A DNA stretch of 64,000 nt from Flavobacterium saliperosum (GTDB taxonomy: Bacteria > Bacteroidota > Bacteroidia > Flavobacteriales > Flavobacteriaceae): positions 7,424 through 71,423 of the forward strand of contig NZ_FMTY01000003.1 of NCBI RefSeq assembly GCF_900100625.1. The letters run 5' to 3'. Position 1 is the first letter of the stretch; every line of letters begins with the position of its first letter. The notes under the pieces were generated by a model, which saw only the letters and a list, made by a program, of their open reading frames with translations, was not told the DNA's origin and did not search any database. The position numbers and the translations under genes are program-made. This document shows positions 8,687 through 17,424 of this stretch, piece after piece.

Positions 8687-9129
8687 TGAAACAGTTACTT
8701 TTTGTTTCATTTTTCATTTTTAATGTCAATTGTTTTTCTCAGCAATTAGGTACATCACACGGTGTTGGAGGGGATTATCCGGGACTTCAAAGAAAATTTG
8801 AACGTTTTGAAAGTGTTTTTTATGGAAGACCCGAGAACAAGAAAATTGTTAATCATATTGATGATATAATCAGTTGGGCTTTATTGGATAGAGAATTGAG
8901 TAAATCTGAAACTATTTCTGTTTCTTGTGTTGATAAAGGAAGATTGGTGTTTCAGATTAAAATTGATAAAAAAGGAAATGTTGTTGAGGCTAATCTTTCT
9001 AAAGGTTCAACGAGTAGTAATCTTTGTTTAGTTGAGCCTGCTTTGTCTATAATCAAAAACTATAAATGGAGACCAAACAAATCCGCTCCTGAAAGTCAGA
9101 TAGGGTTTGTTGTGGTTAATTTTAAATAA
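8686..9129 (+). CDS. Secreted stand-alone TonB C-terminal-like domain protein
   Basis: A 147-residue protein starting at GTG, whose G is the last base of the tonB stop codon (TAGTG), so translation is probably coupled. The first 18 residues (MKQLLFVSFFIFNVNCFS) look like a signal peptide. From about residue 85 it parallels the end of the upstream TonB: GRLVFQIKIDKKGNVVEA against GRVVVQVTVNKSGNVIAA, a shared Cys in LCLVEPAL / QCLIVPAL, and SQIGFVVVNFK against TQIGFIVINFK. It has no membrane anchor or Pro-rich spanner. It looks like a partial duplicate of tonB turned periplasmic; its function is unknown. Confidence 0.82.
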   Translation: MKQLLFVSFFIFNVNCFSQQLGTSHGVGGDYPGLQRKFERFESVFYGRPENKKIVNHIDDIISWALLDRELSKSETISVSCVDKGRLVFQIKIDKKGNVVEANLSKGSTSSNLCLVEPALSIIKNYKWRPNKSAPESQIGFVVVNFK

Positions 9130-9156
9130 GATAGTCAAAAGCTATTCTTTTTTGTT

Positions 9157-10371
9157 ATGAATTACCAACAAACTTTATATTGGATGTTTGCCCAATTGCC
9201 TATGTATCAACAGCAAGGCGCTTCGGCATATAAGAAAGATTTAACGAATACCCTTTTACTTGCCAAACATCTGGGAAATCCGGAACGAACTGTCAAATGC
9301 ATTCATGTGGCTGGAACTAACGGAAAGGGTTCGACGTCATCGATGATTGCTTCGGTGTTACAGGAAGCCGGGTATAAGGTAGGTTTGTATACTTCGCCGC
9401 ATTTAAAGGATTTTCGGGAACGGATAAAAATCAACGGGATTGAGATTTCGGAAGATTTCGTTGTCGGTTTTATTGCCGATAACCAATCGTTTTTTGAGGA
9501 AAACCAATTGAGTTTTTTTGAAATGACAGTAGGCTTGGCTTTTGATTATTTTGCCAAATCGAAAGTTGATGTTGCCGTGATTGAAGTCGGCATGGGTGGT
9601 CGATTGGATTCCACCAATATCATTACGCCTTTGGTTTCAGTAATTACCAATATCGGATTCGATCACACGCAGTTTTTAGGGAACACGCTGGAAGCGATTG
9701 CCTATGAAAAAGCAGGGATTATCAAGCCGAATGTTCCTGTAGTAATTGGTGAATACACTAATGAAACGAAGCCGGTTTTTGTGGCAAAAGCCAAAGAATG
9801 TGCTTCACAACTTTATTTCGCATCCGATTTGGTAAAGGAAGACTATCCTTGCGGCTTATTGGGCGATTATCAGTTTCACAACAAAAAAACGGTGGTGCAG
9901 GCTATTGAAGTTTTAAAATCGCATTTTAATATATCGGAAACAAATCTGAAGAGCGGACTGTTGCATGTTGTAAAGAATACCGGTTTGTTGGGGCGTTGGC
10001 AACAGATTCATTCCAATCCTAAAGTGATTTGCGATACGGCACACAACGGTCACGGATTGAAAATTGTACTCAATCAGATTCAAAATGAAAATTTTGAGCG
10101 TTTGCATTTTGTTTTGGGGGTAGTTAATGATAAAGATTTGGATATTATTTTGCCGTTATTCCCTAAAAACGCGAATTATTTTTTCTGTAAACCGAATGTT
10201 TCCCGTGGTTTGGATGCGAAGATTCTTCATCAAAAAGCCGCTGATTATGGTTTGAAAGGCAAAGTATGTGATTCTGTTTCAGAAGCTTATGCAAGTGCTT
10301 TGCAGGTTTCTAAAGAAAAGGACTTTATTTACATTGGCGGAAGTACATTTGTGGTTGCAGAAATTTTGTAA
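9157..10371 (+). CDS. folC: Folylpolyglutamate synthase / dihydrofolate synthase
   Basis: A Mur-ligase-type enzyme of 404 residues that adds glutamate to dihydropteroate or folates using ATP. The P-loop is AGTNGKGST at about residues 52-60. LYTSPHLKDFRERI, EVGMGGRLDSTN (metal-binding region) and NIGFDHTQFLG are folC family motifs. DTAHNGHG corresponds to the C-terminal domain entry. It follows the tonB group on the same strand by 27 bp and is followed by tRNA-Val. Confidence 0.94.
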   Translation: MNYQQTLYWMFAQLPMYQQQGASAYKKDLTNTLLLAKHLGNPERTVKCIHVAGTNGKGSTSSMIASVLQEAGYKVGLYTSPHLKDFRERIKINGIEISEDFVVGFIADNQSFFEENQLSFFEMTVGLAFDYFAKSKVDVAVIEVGMGGRLDSTNIITPLVSVITNIGFDHTQFLGNTLEAIAYEKAGIIKPNVPVVIGEYTNETKPVFVAKAKECASQLYFASDLVKEDYPCGLLGDYQFHNKKTVVQAIEVLKSHFNISETNLKSGLLHVVKNTGLLGRWQQIHSNPKVICDTAHNGHGLKIVLNQIQNENFERLHFVLGVVNDKDLDIILPLFPKNANYFFCKPNVSRGLDAKILHQKAADYGLKGKVCDSVSEAYASALQVSKEKDFIYIGGSTFVVAEIL

Positions 10372-10377
10372 AATAAT

Positions 10378-10408
10378 TTTGCAGAAGTAAAAAATACCGC
10401 TATATTTG
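10378..10408 (+). promoter_or_regulatory. Promoter of tRNA-Val
   Basis: A -33 box TTTG is followed after exactly 19 bp by TATATTTG, the classic Bacteroidota pair. It lies 32 bp before the tRNA 5' end. Confidence 0.75.
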
Positions 10409-10440
10409 CAGCCTGTTAATGGGAACATTAATTGATAAAA

Positions 10441-10515
10441 GGGCGATTAGCTCAGCTGGTTCAGAGCACCTCGTTTACACCGAGGGGGTCGGGGGTTCGA
10501 ACCCCTCATCGCCCA
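10441..10515 (+). tRNA. tRNA-Val (anticodon TAC)
   Basis: A complete cloverleaf is visible. The acceptor stem is GGGCGAT with ATCGCCC and discriminator A. The D arm is GCTC...GAGC. The anticodon stem is CCTCG/CGAGG around loop TTTACAC, giving anticodon TAC. The T arm GGGGG-TTCGAAC-CCCT is typical. The 3' CCA is not encoded (ACA follows), so it must be added after transcription. Confidence 0.97.
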
Positions 10516-10564
10516 CAAAAAAAACAAAAAAATTGAAGTGCTTTTTTTATTACCGATATAGGTT

Positions 10565-11950
10565 TTAAAATGTAGTTACTTTAAAATACCTTTTGTTATC
10601 ATAGGCAACAACCCAAATTTTGTTGTTTATAAACGATGATACATAGTGGATCTCGTTTCCTTTTTCAACTTGTTGGTCATTAATGTACTTTTTCAAGACT
10701 TCATTGTTGTCTACCGCCATTATGGTGTTATCGTCAAATGTTTTGTTTTTAAGATTTGTAAATCCATCAAGTTTGGAAAGAAATTTTCGAGCCGTAGAAA
10801 AAGAACTAAAAGTGGATTCCGAAAAGAGCATCTTATTTTTTTTGTTCACCGTTCCGGCAGCTTTATCTAAAATTGCGTAATGCATGAATTCCTTATGGTC
10901 GTTGACTGCTAATGAGAAATATAAATTCTCTTTAAATTCCGCTAAGGATGTGCTGATTTGTGCAGGGGAATATGAGCGGTTTAAATCGCCTTCATCTTCA
11001 AAATTGTTAACGGATTCCCATATTTTGTTACCGTTTTTGCCAAATTTGAAGACATAATAGCCATTTACTTTGACTGTTTTGTTTAATTCGGATGCCTTAT
11101 CGCTGTAAATCCCATAAACATAAAATTCGCCATTAGCCAAATCTTCATAAAAATTATTTATTGACAAATCATCCGAAAATATCGTTCTGTTGCTTTGACC
11201 ATACGATTCGGAATAGCCGCCTCCGTTAGTGGAGGTAATCAAAAATTTATCCTTTAAATCAATTTCATAAACTATTTCTCCCAGTGGTTTTCCCTGAAAG
11301 TCGTACAAAGATTTATAAATCACATTTTTATGATAGTCGCTGCTAATTGATTTTGTGATAATCTCAAAATGTTCCTTTTTAACGTACCCTTTCAGGCCTA
11401 TTTTTTTTGATTTGATAAAACCAGGACCATTGAGCCTGTTTACATCCGGCGCTTTTAATGAAAAATTGTTTTTCGTGCCTGTTGCTACAGACAATTGATT
11501 AACGTAGACTTCGTCTTGGAGCAGATTAATTTCTTTGCCTTTTTTATTGGTGAAGAAGATTTCATGCGTGCCGTTGAAGTTATGATTTAATTCTTCCCGA
11601 TTGTTAAGGTTATTCATTTTTAATTGCCCGCTAATTTTTTCAGAATTACCAATAGTATATGTATTACCTTCATTCAACATCCTGTAAACTCCGGGTTCTT
11701 TAGAAAAATACACATTAACGAACTTTTGGTTCTTAGAAATCTCCTCAACTTTTCCAGTTTCATCTACTGCTATAAGGTCGTTAAAGTAATAGCTTGGAGG
11801 ATTGTTGATAGAAAAATAAAGTTTTTCATTTTCGTTGCTAAACTGCGGATTTACAAGTTGTTTTTCTTCAAATTTCTTTTCAAAAATAGTATTTTGCGCG
11901 AATCCGAAACACGAAAAGATTAAAGTAACAGAAGTTAAAAATTGTTTCAT
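10565..11950 (-). CDS. Secreted protein of unknown function
   Basis: A 461-residue protein with a signal peptide (MKQFLTSVTLIFSCFGFAQ). The body is rich in Asn, Lys, Phe and Tyr, with alternating beta-strand-like segments, such as NGYYVFKFGKNGNKIWESVNNF and SFINNKIWVVAYDNKRYFKV. This suggests a beta-propeller or similar repeat fold, but no domain is recognised. It lacks an evident T9SS sorting tail and is probably periplasmic or on the outer membrane. It stands alone between tRNA-Val and the sigma-factor operon. Confidence 0.8.
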   Translation of the reverse strand: MKQFLTSVTLIFSCFGFAQNTIFEKKFEEKQLVNPQFSNENEKLYFSINNPPSYYFNDLIAVDETGKVEEISKNQKFVNVYFSKEPGVYRMLNEGNTYTIGNSEKISGQLKMNNLNNREELNHNFNGTHEIFFTNKKGKEINLLQDEVYVNQLSVATGTKNNFSLKAPDVNRLNGPGFIKSKKIGLKGYVKKEHFEIITKSISSDYHKNVIYKSLYDFQGKPLGEIVYEIDLKDKFLITSTNGGGYSESYGQSNRTIFSDDLSINNFYEDLANGEFYVYGIYSDKASELNKTVKVNGYYVFKFGKNGNKIWESVNNFEDEGDLNRSYSPAQISTSLAEFKENLYFSLAVNDHKEFMHYAILDKAAGTVNKKNKMLFSESTFSSFSTARKFLSKLDGFTNLKNKTFDDNTIMAVDNNEVLKKYINDQQVEKGNEIHYVSSFINNKIWVVAYDNKRYFKVTTF

Positions 11951-12038
11951 AGGTGATTTTTATATGGGATGTAAAGTTATATCGTTTATTTCATTTTTTT
12001 AAACAATAATGTGCGATTTTTTTTATCCCTACTTTTTT

Positions 12039-12632
12039 CTATTGCTCGTACTCCTTTTCGATTTTCTTAATACTGTCAATGATGGTTTTGGTTCTGGCAT
12101 GTTCTTTCTCTTTCTGTTTTTTGCCCAGATAGAAATAGGCTATGAGCATCCAGGCAATATACACCGCCAAAACAATCGCTTTTGTCATTGTCGACATGGG
12201 TTGCATCACCTCGATAAAATAAAACCCAAAGGCTATATTCAATAGGATAAAGTAGGCCAGCGTGCATTTCGTGTTTACAAATTGCTGAAAAGCATAGAAG
12301 GTTTCCAATTCGGATAAAACCTCTTTCGGATTTTGCGTCAAATCGATATTTCTCAGTCTGTACATCTGATAGAGTCGAATTGCAGAAAAAGCGATTATTG
12401 TTAGGAACATTAAGCCCACACCGATGTAAGTTGTCGCCATTTTGAAATCTATAGCCGCTACTACCATGATTATCGCTACTACAGCCAACAATAAGGTTGC
12501 AACCTGAATGATTATTTTGTTCGCCATGGATTGTTTTTCCTTTTTTGCTTTCGTTATGATTATGGTTACGTCCGGAAGCGGATTTTGCTTCTGTTGTTTC
12601 CAGAGTTCCTGTAGGGTATCAAATTCTTTCAT
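12039..12632 (-). CDS. Membrane protein following a sigma factor
   Basis: A 197-residue protein. Residues 1-35 are cytoplasmic and charged (EFDTLQELWKQQKQNPLPD). Two membrane helices (IIIQVATLLLAVVAIIMVVAA, then TYIGVGLMFLTIIAFSAI) are followed by a soluble segment, then two more (LAYFILLNIAFGFYFIEV, IVLAVYIAWMLIAYFYLG) and a basic tail. It overlaps the 3' end of the sigma-factor gene by 14 bp, so translation is likely coupled. Position suggests a modulator of that sigma factor, perhaps an anti-sigma role, but no zinc-finger or known anti-sigma motif is visible. Confidence 0.8.
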   Translation of the reverse strand: MKEFDTLQELWKQQKQNPLPDVTIIITKAKKEKQSMANKIIIQVATLLLAVVAIIMVVAAIDFKMATTYIGVGLMFLTIIAFSAIRLYQMYRLRNIDLTQNPKEVLSELETFYAFQQFVNTKCTLAYFILLNIAFGFYFIEVMQPMSTMTKAIVLAVYIAWMLIAYFYLGKKQKEKEHARTKTIIDSIKKIEKEYEQ

Positions 12633-13122
12633 ATCTCGCGTAAATAGTACTTAACTGTTGTTTTATTCGGTGGATTTTGACTCTTAAATTGCCTTCTGAG
12701 ATTTCGGTTACGGCGGCAATTTCATTATAAGGAACCTCTTCCAGTAATAAGGTGATGATTAACCGATCCGCTTCCGAAAGTTCGCTGATGCATTTGTATA
12801 AAAGCTGTATCTGTTGTTCTTTGTCGTCGGTTTCCTCTTCTTTTTTGATTATCGCTTTGTCGATATCAACACTTTTTTTGTTTTTCTGACTTCGTAAATG
12901 ATACAGACAGGTATTAACCGCTATTCGGTAAATCCAAGTGCTGATTTGCGAATCCCCTCGAAATTTATCCAGATTTTGCCACGCTTTTATGAACACTTCC
13001 TGAAGTAAGTCGTCCGCTTCCATTGTGTCTCCTGTATATCCAAGACACAGTCGATGCACTTTTGGTGAATAGGTTTCATAAATTTCTTTAAAGAATGTTT
13101 CTTGATTTTGGTTGCTTGTCAC
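12619..13122 (-). CDS. RNA polymerase sigma factor, ECF-like sigma-70 family
   Basis: A 167-residue sigma factor with only regions 2 and 4, as in the extracytoplasmic-function group. Region 2 includes EADDLLQEVFIKAWQNLDKF and the -10-recognition stretch STWIYRIAVNTCLYHLRS. A charged linker follows, then region 4 with EVPYNEIAAVTEISEGNLRV as its helix-turn-helix. It sits between an alpha/beta hydrolase gene (7 bp upstream) and the membrane protein it overlaps, so the three probably form one operon. Confidence 0.92.
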   Translation of the reverse strand: MTSNQNQETFFKEIYETYSPKVHRLCLGYTGDTMEADDLLQEVFIKAWQNLDKFRGDSQISTWIYRIAVNTCLYHLRSQKNKKSVDIDKAIIKKEEETDDKEQQIQLLYKCISELSEADRLIITLLLEEVPYNEIAAVTEISEGNLRVKIHRIKQQLSTIYARYERI

Positions 13123-13129
13123 GGTTTGG

Positions 13130-14023
13130 TTATTTGGTTTTTAAAAAGGCATCGATTTCTTTGTAAAACCACTGCGGTTGATCGTACATGATAAAATGTT
13201 TACTGTCGGCAACTTTTATGGTTTTGTTTTTTAAAAGGGCATATTGTTCGTTGTATATTTTTTCACTGGCTTCTTTGGTACCGAAAAGACTTGCCATTAC
13301 TAATATAGGCGATTTTATGTTTGCGATGTCTTTTCTTAAGTCGGTAGTCGCCATTTCAACGATGGTGCTTCCCAATGTTTTTCGGTCGCTCTTGTAGCTC
13401 CATTCGGCAATTTGTTTAGCGCGAATGCTGTCGCTCACCTGATATAGCATGGATTTTGTCATGTTGGCCACATAGCCTTCGTTGGGTAGCGCTTTGAAAT
13501 TTGCAATGACCATCTCTTTATTGTATTGCGGACTGCTTTTCAAGGATTCTGCTGTAGTTTCCGGTTTTCCGATGGCAGAAAGGAAGGGAAGTCCGTCGAC
13601 GCAAATGCCTTTTCCGAACAATTCCGGTTCCGTGCTTTGCACCCAAAGTGTCATGAAGGCACCTAAACTGTGTCCGATTAGCATTGGTTTGTTTAATTTC
13701 TTTTCTTTCACATAGTGAATGATTTGATTCTTCACGGTTTTTAGAATCTCTTCGTCTTCAATTGGTTTAGCACCTGCGAACCCTGCTAATGTAAGAACGT
13801 GTAATTCGTAATTGTTTTTAAGGTGGTTTACGGTTTCGTTCCAAACATCACCACTACAGGAGTATCCCGGAATTAATAGAATTGGCTGTCCTTTTCCGAT
13901 TACTTTTACTTCGAATGCTGATGGCTGTTGTGCGAAAGTTAGTGAAGTGATTACTAAAAGCACAAAGGAGAAGAATACTTTTTTAAAATTGCTTTTTTGG
14001 AATTTTTGAGCTGTTGATTTCAT
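13130..14023 (-). CDS. Exported alpha/beta hydrolase in a sigma-factor operon
   Basis: A 297-residue alpha/beta hydrolase with an N-terminal hydrophobic signal (KKVFFSFVLLVITSLTFAQQ at about residues 14-33), so probably periplasmic. PILLIPGYSCSG gives the oxyanion region, IGHSLGAFMTLW the Ser nucleophile, and ADSKHFIMYDQP the catalytic His. The stop lies 7 bp before the sigma-factor start on the same strand. The pairing suggests that its substrate, or the stress the sigma factor senses, concerns the envelope; that link is inference. Confidence 0.88.
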   Translation of the reverse strand: MKSTAQKFQKSNFKKVFFSFVLLVITSLTFAQQPSAFEVKVIGKGQPILLIPGYSCSGDVWNETVNHLKNNYELHVLTLAGFAGAKPIEDEEILKTVKNQIIHYVKEKKLNKPMLIGHSLGAFMTLWVQSTEPELFGKGICVDGLPFLSAIGKPETTAESLKSSPQYNKEMVIANFKALPNEGYVANMTKSMLYQVSDSIRAKQIAEWSYKSDRKTLGSTIVEMATTDLRKDIANIKSPILVMASLFGTKEASEKIYNEQYALLKNKTIKVADSKHFIMYDQPQWFYKEIDAFLKTK

Positions 14024-14118
14024 GATATTGCTTATTTATTTGTGTTTGATTTTCTCTTTTGATACATAACTCAAATCATTGTTACAAAAAATAGCAATTT
14101 TTTTTTAAAAAAATAAAA

Positions 14119-14139
14119 AAGCCGCTGATATAGCGGCTT
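14119..14139 (-). terminator. Terminator after murF
   Basis: An AAGCCGCT/AGCGGCTT stem with a 5-nt loop is followed on the minus strand by a run of T. It lies 7 bp after the murF stop. Confidence 0.8.
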
Positions 14140-14145
14140 ACCAAT

Positions 14146-15429
14146 TTATAATATTTCTAAAGTTCGCTCGAGTGCCATGCCTCGGGACCCTTTTATCAGT
14201 ATGGTTTTTCCAATCGGATTGCTTTTTTGAAACGCAGAAGAAAAAGCTTCAAAGCTATCGTAAAAATGTAAGTTAGAATACTCGGTTTTGTTTCCGAAAA
14301 AATCCTTGCCTATAAAGTAGGTTTCTATTTTCGGTTGTTTGATCAATAATTCTACAATCTTTTTGTGTTCTTCCAGACTGTCCTTGCCGAGTTCAAACAT
14401 ATCACCCAATACGGCGATTTTTGATTCTCCATCGAGTTGAACAAAGTTTTCTATGGCGGCTGTCATGCTGCTTGGGTTGGCATTGTAGGCGTCAAGGATT
14501 ATTCTATTCCCCTTTTTTTCGGTTAGCTGGGAACGGTTGTTGGAAGGAATGTAATTTTCAATGGCTTCTTTTATGGCTTGAGTTTCTACGTTGAAGTAAG
14601 TCCCGATGGTAAGTGCCGCATTGATGTTGTTCGCATTGTAAATACCAATGAGATGGGAATTGATTTCCAGATTTTTAAAACCAATTTTTACCATAGGATT
14701 TGCAGTAACCGAATCGATGGTAACATCGCTTTTTTCAGTCAATGAAAAAGTATAGCGTGTCAGCGAGGTCGTTTTTTCTTTTTGGATACGGTCATCAAGG
14801 TTTACAAATGCTGTTTTTTGCTGATGTTCCAGATACTCGTACAACTCGCTTTTTCCTTTTATAACCCCTTCAATACCGCCAAAACCTTCCAAATGGGCTT
14901 TTCCGAAATTGGTAATATAGCCGTAATCGGGTTCGGTGATGGCGCAAAGCAACGCAATTTCTTTTTGATGATTGGCTCCCATTTCCACGATGCCAATATC
15001 GGTATCCTCGTCGAAAGAAAGCAGGGTCAAAGGTACGCCAATGTGATTGTTCAGATTGCCGACAGTTGCTTTGGTGATGTATTTTTTGGAAAGAACCGCG
15101 TTGATTAATTCTTTTGTGGTTGTTTTTCCGTTGCTTCCTGTTAAGGCGATTATGGGCAAACCTAACTCTTTACGATGATAGTGTGCCAAAAGCTGTAATG
15201 CTTTAAGACTATCGTCTACCAAAAGCATTTTATCCTCATCGGTAAAGTATTTTTTATTGTCGATTACTGCAAAAGCGGCGCCTTGGTTTAAAGCTTGCTG
15301 CGCGAATTCGTTAGCGTCGAAATTTTCCCCTTTTAAAGCAAAAAATATACAGTCGGAAGTAATTTTTCGGGTGTCGGTACAAACGCCTGTACTCTGTAAA
15401 AAACACTGGTAGATTTCTTCTGTTTTCAT
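14146..15429 (-). CDS. murF: UDP-N-acetylmuramoyl-tripeptide--D-alanyl-D-alanine ligase
   Basis: The last cytoplasmic Mur ligase, adding D-Ala-D-Ala to UDP-MurNAc-tripeptide with ATP; 427 residues. The P-loop TGSNGKTTTKE lies at about residues 97-107. NHIGVPLTLLSF and EMGANHQKEIA are the usual MurF substrate and metal motifs. LDAYNANPSSM and VLGDMFELG mark the C-terminal domain, and KGSRGMALE the end. A terminator lies on each side, so it is transcribed alone. It neighbours gldJ, as in Flavobacterium johnsoniae. Confidence 0.95.
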   Translation of the reverse strand: MKTEEIYQCFLQSTGVCTDTRKITSDCIFFALKGENFDANEFAQQALNQGAAFAVIDNKKYFTDEDKMLLVDDSLKALQLLAHYHRKELGLPIIALTGSNGKTTTKELINAVLSKKYITKATVGNLNNHIGVPLTLLSFDEDTDIGIVEMGANHQKEIALLCAITEPDYGYITNFGKAHLEGFGGIEGVIKGKSELYEYLEHQQKTAFVNLDDRIQKEKTTSLTRYTFSLTEKSDVTIDSVTANPMVKIGFKNLEINSHLIGIYNANNINAALTIGTYFNVETQAIKEAIENYIPSNNRSQLTEKKGNRIILDAYNANPSSMTAAIENFVQLDGESKIAVLGDMFELGKDSLEEHKKIVELLIKQPKIETYFIGKDFFGNKTEYSNLHFYDSFEAFSSAFQKSNPIGKTILIKGSRGMALERTLEIL

Positions 15430-15450
15430 CAGGAAAGTATATAAAAAAAT

Positions 15451-15473
15451 AAAAGCCCTAAGTTAGGGCTTTT
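15451..15473 (-). terminator. Terminator after gldJ
   Basis: A 9-bp stem (AAAAGCCCT/AGGGCTTTT) with a 5-nt loop lies between gldJ and murF, both on the minus strand. It would end gldJ transcription. Confidence 0.8.
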
Positions 15474-15500
15474 ATAGTATAGTATGAAAATTTTTGTGTA

Positions 15501-17213
15501 TTATCCTCTTGGTTTTTTCTTGTTGTCTTTCGGACCTACTTTAGACATTGCGCAACGGAAACCAATGTAGTCTGTTGCCATATCTTGTGGGTAGTATCTT
15601 CTTGAAGCAGGATCCAACCAGTAAGCTCTGTCTCTCCATGAACCTCCTTTGTAAACTCTTGAATCGTCATTTACTAAAGTTGTTCTTTTGGAAGATTTAT
15701 CGAACTGTCTTTTCATTGTTCCTAAACTGTCAACCGAGATTTGGTGTTTAGGTGAATCGTACATTCTTTTCGCATCGCTTCCTTTTTTGTCGCCACCTTC
15801 GTCTTCAGAATCAGCAAATTTGAAATAGCGGGTTGATTGCTTGTCACCATCTCTATAGTTTCTGTTGTCAGAAGTAGAGAAGTTGTATCTTAAATATGTT
15901 TCGTTTTCGTCAACCGGTACTTGAGCAATTTGACCAGGGAAATTTCTAGCCATTACTTTACCGTTACTTAAAGTGTCATATTTTACGTTTTCAGATGTAA
16001 CCATTTCAACTTTTCCGTCTTCGCCAATTTTGTTTTTGGTGTAAACGTTACCTCTAAAGTAGTTGAAATCGTTGGCTTCATCGTCTACCATTGGACGGTA
16101 AACGTCTTGTACCCATTCCGCAACGTTACCAGCCATATCATATAATCCAAAATCATTTGGAGCATAAGATTTAACTTTGTTTGTGATATCGGCACCATCA
16201 TCAGACCAACCCGCAATTCCACCGTAATCTCCTTTACCTTGTTTGAAGTTGGCTAATTGATCACCTCTTTGCGCTCTTTTACCGCTACGGGTATATTGAC
16301 CGTTCCAAGGGTATTTCTTTTTACCTTTATAGATGTTGTACTCACGGATTCCGTTAAGTGCAACTGCAGCATATTCCCACTCCGCTTCTGTTGGAAGTCG
16401 GTACTCCGGCAAAATGATACCTGAAGATCTTTGTGCGAATACGTTTTTAGGCTCGATTGTTTTTCCGTCTTTCGTAGTTTGAGGCTTGGCATTTTTGCCT
16501 TTAGCTCCTTTTTTGCCACGGAAAACGATTTCCTCATTCCCGCCACGTGCGGTGGAAGGACTTGCCAAATAAGCTTCGGTGCTGAAAGTGTTTGTTGCAT
16601 CCACTTCGTTTACTTTAGCGTCTTTTTTCAAGTATTGTTCTCTTTCAAGGATGGCCTCGTTAACACGGTCAGTTCTCCACTTGCTGAATTCAGAAGCTTG
16701 AATCCAATTCACGCCTACAACCGGATAACTTCCGTATGCTGGGTGTCTTAAGTAGTTGTTGGTCATCGTCTCGTTGTATCCTAAACGATTTCTCCACACT
16801 AACGTGTCAGGAAGTGCTCCTGTGTAAATGTTTTTGTAATTTTCATCATCCGGAGGGAAAACGGTTTTTAACCAAAACAAGTATTCAGCATACATCATGT
16901 TGGTTACTTCAGTTTCATCCATGTAGAATGATTGAACGTGTTGTTGGTTTGGCGTGTTGTTCCAGTCGTGCATTACGTCATCTTCAACTTTACCCATGGT
17001 AAATGTTCCACCTTCAATAGCCACCATTCCCGGAGGAGTTTCCTGCTTTTTGAACTTGTCATTGTACTGGAAACCACCTTTTTTGTCGTTGATTTTCCAT
17101 CCAGTTGCCTGTGAACCTCCTTTGGACGACCCCTTTTTACTACAACTAGTAAAAGATATTGCCAACGCTAACGCTGCAAACATCTGTAAAGTCATAATTC
17201 TTCTAATTTTCAT
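15501..17213 (-). CDS. gldJ: Gliding motility lipoprotein GldJ
   Basis: A 570-residue lipoprotein needed for gliding and for stability of the T9SS motor proteins in Flavobacterium. A signal peptide ends in the lipobox region SFTSC with Cys24. The rest belongs to the formylglycine-generating / sulfatase-modifying fold, from GMVAIEGGTFTMG (near residue 62) through LPTEAEWEYAA and DMAGNVAEWVQDVY to GSWRDRAYWLDPASRRYYPQ and DYIGFRCAMSKV. It is larger than a simple FGE domain because of insertions. It is divergent from porU, reproducing the murF-gldJ-porU-porV order known in F. johnsoniae. Confidence 0.96.
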   Translation of the reverse strand: MKIRRIMTLQMFAALALAISFTSCSKKGSSKGGSQATGWKINDKKGGFQYNDKFKKQETPPGMVAIEGGTFTMGKVEDDVMHDWNNTPNQQHVQSFYMDETEVTNMMYAEYLFWLKTVFPPDDENYKNIYTGALPDTLVWRNRLGYNETMTNNYLRHPAYGSYPVVGVNWIQASEFSKWRTDRVNEAILEREQYLKKDAKVNEVDATNTFSTEAYLASPSTARGGNEEIVFRGKKGAKGKNAKPQTTKDGKTIEPKNVFAQRSSGIILPEYRLPTEAEWEYAAVALNGIREYNIYKGKKKYPWNGQYTRSGKRAQRGDQLANFKQGKGDYGGIAGWSDDGADITNKVKSYAPNDFGLYDMAGNVAEWVQDVYRPMVDDEANDFNYFRGNVYTKNKIGEDGKVEMVTSENVKYDTLSNGKVMARNFPGQIAQVPVDENETYLRYNFSTSDNRNYRDGDKQSTRYFKFADSEDEGGDKKGSDAKRMYDSPKHQISVDSLGTMKRQFDKSSKRTTLVNDDSRVYKGGSWRDRAYWLDPASRRYYPQDMATDYIGFRCAMSKVGPKDNKKKPRG

Positions 17214-17424
17214 ACTTCAAGTAGGTAATAAATTTAGTGCCGCAATATAGCAATTAACCATTAAACTGCAACAACTTTTTTATAAATTATTAAAAAAAAT
17301 ATAAATTCGTGTTAAACCTCTTTCTGATAACGCTTTTGTTTAATATATATTGTGTAAAATTAGCTATTAAAGAAAATATTTTCTCTATTTGTAATAACTT
17401 TTGAAATAATTCGTTTTCAATATA

